6,241 nt of DNA. It comes from an uncultured Eubacteriales bacterium. GTDB lineage: Bacteria > Bacillota > Clostridia > Oscillospirales > CAG-272. Shown here piece by piece: positions 1 to 5,654 of this stretch. A model generated the notes under the pieces. That model ran no database searches, had not been told where the DNA came from, and was given only the letters and a program-made list of their open reading frames with translations. The stretch's first letter is position 1. Every line of letters starts with the position of its first letter. Made by a program: the position numbers and the translations under genes. Location of the stretch: contig CAKRPQ010000104.1 in NCBI GenBank assembly GCA_934385225.1, positions 1 through 6,241 of the forward strand, read 5' to 3'.

Positions 1-34
1 GGTTTTCACAATTTTTTGGGGGGCAATGCATATT

Positions 35-208
35 TTAAATGGGTTTATTTGTTTTTATGAAATTTACAATTTCCGTCGGGTCTTCAAGGCTGTGCGGGTG
101 ATGGTTACCCCCTTTTTTGATTATGACCTTGATGTTTGCGTTTGCAGGTCTTGTTACGGTGTAATCTCTGCCGCCGTATGTGCCGGTGATTACCGTATCC
201 TGCTTCAC
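35..208 (-). pseudogene. C-terminal remnant of an alpha/beta hydrolase (esterase/peptidase-like)
   Basis: This 57-codon frame starts at a GTG that overlaps the fucI TGA stop by four bases (GTGA) and ends at TAA. Its second half reads IKVIIKKGGNHHPHSLEDP followed by TEIVNFI. That resembles the extreme C-terminus of serine alpha/beta hydrolases, where the catalytic histidine lies in a G-x-HHPH-x-L-x-DP motif just before the last helix. The nucleophile elbow (G-x-S-x-G), the acid residue and about 200 upstream residues are missing, because the upstream sequence is fucI in another frame. The only Shine-Dalgarno-like bases (AAGG) directly abut the GTG, so translation initiation looks poor. I infer a leftover after deletion of a downstream hydrolase gene. 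The alternative is a real small protein translationally coupled to fucI. The family assignment comes from motif recognition only. Confidence 0.5.
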
Positions 209-2004
209 CTTATATTTCTGTACATGGGACCGTATGCCGCACACGCGCGGAAATCCTGTCCTTCTTTGTCCATGCCGAATGCGTTAAAGCACGACGGACG
301 GAAGATGTCCTCTTCGGGGACGTTGTGCATGCTTACGGGAATGCGGAGCATCGAACACATTGTGATAAGGTCTGCGCCGATGTGACCGTAGCTTATCGCG
401 CCGTGATTTGCGCCCCAGTTGTTCATAACGTCGTAGGCGGATTTGAACGCGCCCTTGCCCGTCACTCTCGGTGCAAACCAAGTGCAGGGCCAGGTGTAGT
501 CGGTGCGTTTCCAGAGCGTGTCGGAAACGTCTTCGGGGAGTGCGAGCGTCCAGCCCTCGGCAATTTGGAGCATGGGACCGAGTCCTTTTACGAGGTTAAG
601 ACGGATCATTGTGCAGGGCATTTCGTATTTTGTTTCAAAGCGCGAGGAGAATCCGCCGCCTCTGAAATATCCGCCGTCCGCCGCGCACCATACGGTAGCG
701 TCGGTCATCTTCTTGATGTCTTCGTCGGTGACTTCCCACCACTTCTTCATAAGGTGGTTGCCGTCTTTGTCGGTTGCTTCGCCGCAGGCGTCGAGGCAGG
801 CGGCTCCGGAATTGAGAAGATGGATAACGCCGCCGTTTTCTTTCGCAACACCTTCGAATTCATAGCCGGTTACTCTCTTTGTCGCTTCGGGAGACCAGTA
901 TGTACGGACGTCGGCAAAGATTTGCGATCTGCCCGTGAGCAGCTTCATAAAGAGCATTCCGAGACCGTTCAGAACGTCGTTTTCGGTTGCGAGAATGTAC
1001 GGCTCGCGCGCCCCGTTCCAGTCGAATGAGGAGTTGAGAAGTGCCTCGGAGAAGTCCGCGTTCGGGTAGAAGTCCGTCCATTGACGCTGACCCTGAAAAC
1101 CTGCGGCGATAGCGTTGTGTCCCGCCATTTCCTCTTTGCAGTTTTCGGGGAGGTTCTTGTTGCCCGACATAAGATCCTTGATTATGATCATCATTTTGAC
1201 GGTAAATTCGAGGTCTTTTGCTTTCTGCCCGTCGGATTTGCGTATCTCGCCCGTGTTCTTGTCAAAGCCCGTTTTGCATCTCTGCTTTGTCCATGCGAGG
1301 GCTTTTTCGAACTCTTTTTCGTCGTAAATTCCTTCGCTCATTCGTCTGATTATTTCGACTTCATCAACCGATTCCACTCTCATTCCGAGGTAATCCTCAA
1401 TGAAAGCGGGATCTATTATCGAACCGCCTATGCCCATACAGATCGAGCCGATTTGGAGATACGATTTTCCGCGCATCGAAGCGACGGCAACTGCGGCTCT
1501 TCCGAAACGAAGAAGTTTTTCTTTTACGTCGTCGGGAATTTCCGTGTCGCCGGCTTCCTTTACGTCGTGACCATAGATGCCGAAAGCGGGCAGACCTTTC
1601 TGTGCGTGCGTTGCGAGAACGGAGGCGAGATAAACGGCACCCGGCCTTTCCGTTCCGTTGAATCCCCATACGCCCTTTATCGTCATGGGATCCATATCCA
1701 TCGTTTCTGCGCCGTAGCACCAGCAGGGAGTTACCGTGAGCGTTATGTCGACGCCCTCACGCTTGAATTTTGCGGCACATTCCGCCGTTTCGCCCGCTCT
1801 GCCTATTGTTGTGTCGGCTATGACGACTTTAACGTGTTCGCCGTTTGAGTAGAAAAGATTTTCCTCAAAGAGTTTTGCGGCGGATCTTGCCATATTCATC
1901 GTCTGTTCTTCGAGCGACTCTCTGACGCCTGCTTTTCCGCGTCTGCCGTCGATCGTCGGACGAATACCGATTACGGGATATTCGCCTATAATCCTTTTTT
2001 CCAT
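205..2004 (-). CDS. fucI: L-fucose isomerase
   Basis: A 599-residue protein, close to the roughly 590 residues of E. coli FucI, and colinear with it from the N-terminal EYPVIGIRPTIDGRRGG-like segment (RRGKAGVRES here) to the C-terminal DFRACAAYGPMY. FucI is a cytoplasmic, hexameric, Mn-dependent aldose-ketose isomerase that converts L-fucose to L-fuculose, and it often also acts on D-arabinose. The three metal ligands known from E. coli (Glu337, Asp361, His528) correspond to Glu341 (in ATENDVLNG), Asp365 (in FADVRTYWSPE) and His534 (in WGANHG). The strongly conserved CWCYGAETMDMDP segment is at residues 94-106. The ATG start is supported by an AGGAGAG ribosome binding site six bases upstream. 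The gene is transcribed divergently from the AraC-type regulator, which probably controls it. No fuculose kinase or aldolase gene is in the window. Every key residue is intact and the gene looks functional. Confidence 0.96.
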   Translation of the reverse strand: MEKRIIGEYPVIGIRPTIDGRRGKAGVRESLEEQTMNMARSAAKLFEENLFYSNGEHVKVVIADTTIGRAGETAECAAKFKREGVDITLTVTPCWCYGAETMDMDPMTIKGVWGFNGTERPGAVYLASVLATHAQKGLPAFGIYGHDVKEAGDTEIPDDVKEKLLRFGRAAVAVASMRGKSYLQIGSICMGIGGSIIDPAFIEDYLGMRVESVDEVEIIRRMSEGIYDEKEFEKALAWTKQRCKTGFDKNTGEIRKSDGQKAKDLEFTVKMMIIIKDLMSGNKNLPENCKEEMAGHNAIAAGFQGQRQWTDFYPNADFSEALLNSSFDWNGAREPYILATENDVLNGLGMLFMKLLTGRSQIFADVRTYWSPEATKRVTGYEFEGVAKENGGVIHLLNSGAACLDACGEATDKDGNHLMKKWWEVTDEDIKKMTDATVWCAADGGYFRGGGFSSRFETKYEMPCTMIRLNLVKGLGPMLQIAEGWTLALPEDVSDTLWKRTDYTWPCTWFAPRVTGKGAFKSAYDVMNNWGANHGAISYGHIGADLITMCSMLRIPVSMHNVPEEDIFRPSCFNAFGMDKEGQDFRACAAYGPMYRNIR

Positions 2005-2010
2005 AAAGCA

Positions 2011-2017
2011 CTCTCCT
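2011..2017 (-). promoter_or_regulatory. fucI ribosome binding site
   Basis: The minus strand reads AGGAGAG here, six bases before the fucI ATG. It matches the anti-Shine-Dalgarno sequence well and fixes the start of fucI. Confidence 0.85.
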
Positions 2018-2036
2018 TTTTTGTGTTTGTAACACC

Positions 2037-2042
2037 ATTATA
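2037..2042 (-). promoter_or_regulatory. fucI promoter -10 element
   Basis: The minus strand has a perfect TATAAT about 33 bases before the fucI ATG, which would place the transcription start near 2030 and leave a short leader carrying the ribosome binding site. At 16-18 bp upstream there is no recognisable TTGACA (the hexamers are ACCGTT, TACCGT and ATACCG). That pattern suits a promoter needing an activator, plausibly the adjacent AraC protein. The -10 is seen directly; the activator dependence is inferred. Confidence 0.6.
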
Positions 2043-2044
2043 AA

Positions 2045-2062
2045 CGTTTTTTACAAAAAACG
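2045..2062. promoter_or_regulatory. 18-bp perfect dyad, candidate operator at the fucI promoter
   Basis: CGTTTTTT and AAAAAACG form perfect 8-bp inverted arms around a 2-bp centre (AC). The dyad lies immediately upstream of the fucI -10, filling the spacer and reaching the -35 position. A two-base loop is poor for an RNA hairpin and the element would not be in the fucI transcript, so a DNA-binding dimer is the more natural reading. The sequence is low in complexity, so chance is possible. Confidence 0.4.
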
Positions 2063-2092
2063 GTATTAAAATTGTATGTTTTTATGGTAATA

Positions 2093-2143
2093 TTTTCACT
2101 TTTTCGTGAAAACTATTGATTTTTTTCGGCAAAAAGTGTAAAA
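2093..2143. promoter_or_regulatory. Cluster of inverted and direct repeats, candidate AraC-family binding region
   Basis: Three overlapping relationships are visible. TTTTCAC (2093-2099) is inverted as GTGAAAA (2106-2112) with a 6-bp spacer. CACTTTTT (2097-2104) is inverted as AAAAAGTG (2131-2138). GTGAAAA (2106-2112) recurs as GTGTAAAA (2136-2143), a direct repeat offset by 30 bp, close to three helical turns. AraC-family proteins usually bind direct repeats on one DNA face, so the last pair is the best operator candidate. It overlaps the rightward promoter's -10, which would fit autoregulation. The function is inferred. Confidence 0.35.
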
Positions 2144-2144
2144 T
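2116..2144 (+). promoter_or_regulatory. Promoter of the AraC-lipoprotein-esterase operon
   Basis: A -35 TTGATT (2116-2121) and a -10 TAAAAT (2139-2144) are separated by exactly 17 bp, matching housekeeping sigma-factor spacing. The predicted transcription start near 2151 lies downstream of the earliest possible in-frame start (TTG at 2147), which supports ATG 2183 as the true start of the regulator. No terminator or further promoter is seen between the operon genes. Confidence 0.6.
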
Positions 2145-2163
2145 ATTTGTTGAGAGGTATTTT

Positions 2164-2172
2164 GAGGGGGAG
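2164..2172 (+). promoter_or_regulatory. Ribosome binding site deciding the AraC start
   Basis: GAGGGGGAG lies 10-12 bases before the ATG at 2183. The spacing is slightly long, but this is the best purine-rich match. A competing TTG at 2162 has AGAGG four bases upstream and would add seven residues, so it cannot be fully excluded. Confidence 0.55.
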
Positions 2173-2182
2173 ACTTACGGAT

Positions 2183-3046
2183 ATGGAGGATCTCATTCAT
2201 CTTGAAGACAGAAAACACGGAAGCGACGATTTTCCGATCGCGCTCTATCATGTAACGCCCACACATCCGAGATATGTGATGATTTGTCATTGGCATAAGG
2301 AATTTGAGATTGTTCGGGTGAATAAGGGCAGCCTTGATATGCGCATAGGTGACAGAGAGGTTTCGCTTTCGGCGGGGCAGTGCGCGATAATTCACGGCGG
2401 AGTTCTCCATAGCGGAGAACCGCACGATTGCGAGTATGACTGTGCCGTTTTTGACGATTCGGTAGTTTCGTCCGCGATACTCTGCCGCGCGGAGATGAAA
2501 AAACTGACGTCCGAGAAAAATGACATATCGGGCGTTTACGATTCGCACGACGGACTTGTCGGGAGTGCTCTCGCATCGCTTTTCGGTCTGTCCGAAAAAG
2601 ACGGAAAGCCGAGCGGACTTGCCTTTACCGCATGTCTTGCCCGCGTTTTTGCGCTTATTTCCGAGTATGAGCTTTTCAGACGCGGCACGGAAAACAGCGA
2701 GAGCAAAAACGAAAATAAATATATGAAGCACCTAAAAAAGGTCATTGCATATATTGAAGAAAACTACGGCGGGCAGATAAAGTTATCGGATCTTGCCCTT
2801 GCCGCTGGACTTTCGCCGAAGTATTTCTGCCGCGTGTTCAGACGTGTCACGGGGAAAACACCGACCGAATATCTGGCATTTTTCCGAATAGAAAAGGCGT
2901 GCGAAATGATTGCGGAGAAGGATATGCCTGTTATCGACGCGGCGATGCGTTGCGGTTTTGACGATGTGAGCTATTTCATCAAGGTTTTCCGCAAATATAA
3001 GGGCGTGACGCCGGGAAAATACGCTTTACAGCAAAAAAGCAAATAA
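2183..3046 (+). CDS. AraC-family transcriptional regulator with N-terminal cupin sensor
   Basis: With the ATG at 2183 this is a 287-residue protein, the usual size for the family. Residues about 18-95 form an AraC-type cupin ligand-binding domain, with HWHKEFE and a G-GVLHSGEPH segment on the beta-barrel. Residues about 181-282 are the double helix-turn-helix DNA-binding domain. The first helix-turn-helix is around residues 201-220 (LALAAGLSPKYFCRVFR) and the second around 250-270, ending in the family signature CGFDDVSYFIKVFRKYKGVTP-GKY. The gene is the first of a rightward operon and is divergent from fucI. By context it probably responds to a sugar or glycan breakdown product, possibly fucose, and regulates both directions from the shared intergenic region. 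The ligand is not readable from sequence. Earlier in-frame TTG codons (2147, 2162) would give up to 299 residues, but the first precedes the predicted transcription start. Confidence 0.93.
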   Translation: MEDLIHLEDRKHGSDDFPIALYHVTPTHPRYVMICHWHKEFEIVRVNKGSLDMRIGDREVSLSAGQCAIIHGGVLHSGEPHDCEYDCAVFDDSVVSSAILCRAEMKKLTSEKNDISGVYDSHDGLVGSALASLFGLSEKDGKPSGLAFTACLARVFALISEYELFRRGTENSESKNENKYMKHLKKVIAYIEENYGGQIKLSDLALAAGLSPKYFCRVFRRVTGKTPTEYLAFFRIEKACEMIAEKDMPVIDAAMRCGFDDVSYFIKVFRKYKGVTPGKYALQQKSK

Positions 3047-3052
3047 CAAAAC

Positions 3053-3056
3053 GGAG
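3053..3056 (+). promoter_or_regulatory. Lipoprotein ribosome binding site
   Basis: GGAG lies seven bases before the ATG at 3064, in the 17-base gap after the regulator's TAA. It confirms the start and the operon arrangement. Confidence 0.75.
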
Positions 3057-3063
3057 AAATAAA

Positions 3064-4872
3064 ATGAAAAAAATTAAATTTGTAAAATATGTCGTGCTTG
3101 CGGTTCTTCCGGCGTTTGCGCTTGCGCTTTTCGCGTGCGGAAACGGGAGCGGAGGAGGAAAATATTCGTTCGGTGACGGCGGGGATAAGATTGTAATATC
3201 CGATATAGCCGAATATACTGTCATACGCGGCGATTCGGCGGGCGACGAGGAGAAAGAAGCCCTTGTAACTCTCCGAAACGCGATAAATAAGGCTCTTTCG
3301 ATTGATATTGCCGTTTCGACCGACTGGGTAAACAAGCAGGTTCAGCCCGAAAACGAAAAGGAGATAATAGTCGGAAAAACCAACCGTCCCGCGTCGATAA
3401 GAGCCGCAGAGGGTCTCGGCTACAACGATTTCGCGATAAAAAAGGACGGCACGAAGATAGTCATAGTCGGCGGAAGCGGCAAGGCAACGCAGGCGGCTGT
3501 CGATTACTTCATTAAGAACTATATCGACGTTTACGGCGCGTCGGTGAGCGTCCCGAGAAACGGCTATTCATATACGCAGAATTATATTATCGACTCGCTT
3601 TCGGTTGACGGAACGGATATTTCCGAATATAAGATATATCCGCTTCGCGAGAATATAGATGCCGAGGCTTTTCAGACGGCGATTTCGGACGGCATTGTCG
3701 GCGAGCACCTTGATATTGCGACAAACGTAAACAATTATACAAAATATATTTTCCTTGAAAGCGCGCACCTTAAAGCGAACGAATACGGCGTCGATATAGA
3801 CGAGAACGGAAATATATTCGTTTTCGGAAGCCATTTTACGTTTGAAAAAGCGCTCGAATATTTTGAGAGCGAGTATTTCGAAAGACTTTCGACGGAGCAG
3901 GGAAAAAAAGTAAATATTACCGAGAAAAATTCCGTCACGATTGAGGACGGACACTACGAAACATATACAAAGAGCCAGCTTGTAAAGCTGATAAACAAAA
4001 TTTCGAAGGATAAGGACAGAATCATTGTCGGAACGGACGTTGACGGTTCGCAGTCGATGCCGCACTATACGCTCGAAAATTATGTCTTAGCGACGGGCAA
4101 ATATCCCGCCGTTCTCGGAATTGATCTTTCGGGCAGAGGCTACGACCTTGAAAATCTTCCCGTGGAAAACCTGAGCGAGCTTGTGTGCGAGCTTACCGAA
4201 TACGCATCGAAGGGCGGCATTATATGCGTTAAAACCTATATGGAAAACCCGACGGGGAACTATGTCGGAAACGACAGAACGAGCGGAAATATCGGCGGAG
4301 GACTTGACGAGCTTCTGACGGACGGTACTACTCTTAACGAAACTCTCAAAATTGAGCTTAACAGGTACGCCGAGTTCCTTTCCGCGCTTAAAGATAACAA
4401 TGTCGCCGTTCTCTTTCGCCCTTTTCCCGAAACGGGAAGCGATACTCTCTGGTACGGTTCGGCTATGAGCGACAGCGACAGAGGACGCCTGTTTGATTAT
4501 GTAACGAATTATTTCGTTTCGCTCGGACTTGAAAATCTCGTAATTCTTGACGATGACGGCGGCGCTGATTTTGCGTCCGAGACGCTCATTCTTCCGACAG
4601 ATAAGGCGATAACGAGCGTGTTCGTCGAAACGGAGCTGTCCGTTTCGCTTGTTGCGCCGTCAAGACATCAGCAGTCGTATCACGCACTAAAACTCCTTTC
4701 CGATATATTCGATCGTGAAGGCGGCGAAAATGCCGCGATACTTGTGACAAAGAGCGGTACAAGCTCCATCGACTGGATCGGAGGAGGTAAACCGTTTGCC
4801 GACGATCTGCGCACCGTAACGCTCGGCAGTATGGCAAAACTTTTCTTTGAGGTGATGGATTATGACGTTTGA
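3064..4872 (+). CDS. Surface lipoprotein with duplicated N-terminal domain and GH26-like C-terminal domain
   Basis: A 602-residue protein. A basic start (MKKIKFVKY) and hydrophobic stretch lead to the lipobox LFAC, giving lipidation at Cys25, followed by a Gly/Ser-rich linker. Residues about 42-155 and about 183-275 look like two copies of one alpha/beta domain: each begins with a DI-x-EY strand and ends with a beta-hairpin plus helix (KKDGTKIVIVGGSGKATQAA versus DENGNIFVFGSHFTFEKAL). Residues about 305-600 resemble glycoside hydrolase family 26: TGKYPAVLGIDL (344-355), GGIICVKTYMENPTGN (384-399) and LFRPFPETGSDTLWYG (450-465). Glu456 matches the GH26 acid/base, but the preceding, normally conserved His is Pro455. 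Glu524 (in VETEL) is the best nucleophile candidate. It probably acts on or binds a glycan at the outer face of the membrane. The substrate is unknown; mannan, the classic GH26 substrate, should not be assumed. It may be a divergent enzyme or only a binding protein. It lies 17 bp after the regulator and overlaps the next gene by 11 bp. Confidence 0.8.
   Translation: MKKIKFVKYVVLAVLPAFALALFACGNGSGGGKYSFGDGGDKIVISDIAEYTVIRGDSAGDEEKEALVTLRNAINKALSIDIAVSTDWVNKQVQPENEKEIIVGKTNRPASIRAAEGLGYNDFAIKKDGTKIVIVGGSGKATQAAVDYFIKNYIDVYGASVSVPRNGYSYTQNYIIDSLSVDGTDISEYKIYPLRENIDAEAFQTAISDGIVGEHLDIATNVNNYTKYIFLESAHLKANEYGVDIDENGNIFVFGSHFTFEKALEYFESEYFERLSTEQGKKVNITEKNSVTIEDGHYETYTKSQLVKLINKISKDKDRIIVGTDVDGSQSMPHYTLENYVLATGKYPAVLGIDLSGRGYDLENLPVENLSELVCELTEYASKGGIICVKTYMENPTGNYVGNDRTSGNIGGGLDELLTDGTTLNETLKIELNRYAEFLSALKDNNVAVLFRPFPETGSDTLWYGSAMSDSDRGRLFDYVTNYFVSLGLENLVILDDDGGADFASETLILPTDKAITSVFVETELSVSLVAPSRHQQSYHALKLLSDIFDREGGENAAILVTKSGTSSIDWIGGGKPFADDLRTVTLGSMAKLFFEVMDYDV
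4849..4854 (+). promoter_or_regulatory. Ribosome binding site of the esterase pseudogene
   Basis: GAGGTG inside the end of the lipoprotein gene lies seven bases before the overlapping ATG at 4862. This intact initiation signal shows where the esterase gene began and suggests it was translationally coupled to the lipoprotein. Confidence 0.65.
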
Positions 4873-5616
4873 TTTTGATGAGATAGAAAAGATCGCGTGC
4901 GGCATCGAACGCACGAATGTAAATGAAGAAGGCGCGCTTGAACTTCTACGCTTCACCGAGGCGGAGACGGAATATTACGGCCGGTGAACGGACGGAAAAC
5001 CGACCGCTTCTGCGGGCGTCCGCCCGAACTTGAAACCGACGCCTCGGCGCTTTCGCTTGCCTGCGATATATATCAGGGATCGTCAAGAAAATTCTTTGCT
5101 TTTGACGTGTTTGCGGACGATAAACTTCTTAAATCGGCGGGAATGAGAGACGCAGAGTTCCCTGTGCGCGATTTTAAAGTCGAAACAGACCTGCCGAGCG
5201 GAAATAAGACCGTAAAAATCGTATTCCCGTGATCCGTAAGCCCGAAGATAAAGAATTTCGAACTTTCCGGGAGTACATATGTAAGACCCGTCGCGAAAAA
5301 GCACAAAATGATAATTTACGGCGACTCTATAACGCAGGGGTACGACTGCACGCACCCGCCTGCGTCGTATGCCTCGCGCATAACAGACTTTCTTTGCGCG
5401 GACTTTGAAGATTACAGACCGTTCGGCGCTTTTTCCGAGGCACGCGAGTTCATAATGAAAACGGCGGAAGAACTTCCGAATGCGACAGCGGTAGACTGCT
5501 TCGATTTTGTTCCGCACGACAGAAAATACTTTTCCGATGCGTATCTGCACCCGAATGACGAGGGATTCGGCTTCTACTCGGACGCACTTATAGAGAAAAT
5601 AAAAGAAATAATATAA
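4862..5616 (+). pseudogene. Degraded SGNH/GDSL hydrolase (esterase) with N-terminal jelly-roll-like domain
   Basis: The pieces read in order as one gene. Frame A (4862-5023) gives MTFDFDEIEKIACGIERTN, then LLRFTEAETEYYGR, a TGA at 4985-4987, then TASAGVR. Frame B (from 5026) gives ELETDASALSL, GSSRKFFAFDVFADDKLL and VKIVFP, a TGA at 5230-5232, then SVSPKIKNFEL, the catalytic-serine block MIIYGDSITQGYD (from 5308), and the final DAYLHPNDEGF with the catalytic Asp and His. Sequence between TDFLCA and DFEDYRPFG (junction near 5395-5403) is missing. In relatives as I recall them this holds the Gly and Asn oxyanion blocks (II and III), roughly 70 residues. The lesions are therefore two nonsense codons, one -1 shift near 5024 and one internal deletion. 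Such cytoplasmic enzymes remove acetyl or other acyl groups from sugars. The gene overlaps the lipoprotein gene by 11 bp, keeps its ribosome binding site, and is followed by the terminator. No intact product is possible. Confidence 0.88.
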
Positions 5617-5654
5617 AAATCACCCGTGTGCCGCTCGGCACACGGGTGATTTTT
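5615..5654. terminator. Bidirectional intrinsic terminator
   Basis: A perfect 18-bp stem (arms 5615-5632 and 5637-5654) with a GCTC tetraloop contains a GC-rich core (CACCCGTGTGCC) flanked by an A run on the left and a T run on the right. Read rightward it terminates the AraC-lipoprotein-esterase operon, starting in the pseudogene's TAA stop. Read leftward it terminates the convergent MATE gene, whose TAA stop complement (5654-5656) also touches it. Confidence 0.93.

Noticed and set aside
12..23. T6G6 homopolymer junction near the window edge
   Set aside because: No stem, repeat partner or terminator structure is associated with it, and the edge prevents interpretation.
325..1848. Long plus-strand open frames of 234 and 255 codons opposite fucI
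   Set aside because: They are antisense shadows of a clearly functional fucI. They lack ribosome binding sites and any recognisable protein motif, and are explained by its codon usage.
2096..2731. A 211-codon minus-strand open frame opposite the AraC gene
   Set aside because: It is antisense to a well-supported regulator, runs into the promoter region, has a basic low-complexity composition and no family resemblance.
3047..3063. Promoter or terminator between the regulator and the lipoprotein gene
   Set aside because: The gap is only 17 bases and contains just a ribosome binding site, so the genes are best read as one operon.
3568..4065. A 165-codon minus-strand open frame opposite the lipoprotein gene
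   Set aside because: It is a complementary shadow of the lipoprotein coding sequence with no initiation signal or motifs.
4985..5232. Genome-wide recoding of TGA as tryptophan
   Set aside because: Trp is encoded by TGG in fucI. fucI and the lipoprotein both end in TGA at natural positions, and the esterase also has a frameshift and a deletion that recoding cannot explain.
4984..5232. A separate small gene starting at GTG 4984
   Set aside because: Its sequence is the middle of the SGNH hydrolase N-terminal domain, there is no ribosome binding site, and the frame continues past the TGA into the catalytic domain.
5083..5550. A 155-codon minus-strand open frame across the esterase remnant
   Set aside because: The plus strand matches SGNH hydrolase motifs over the same bases. 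The minus frame is basic, has no motif, and is a shadow.
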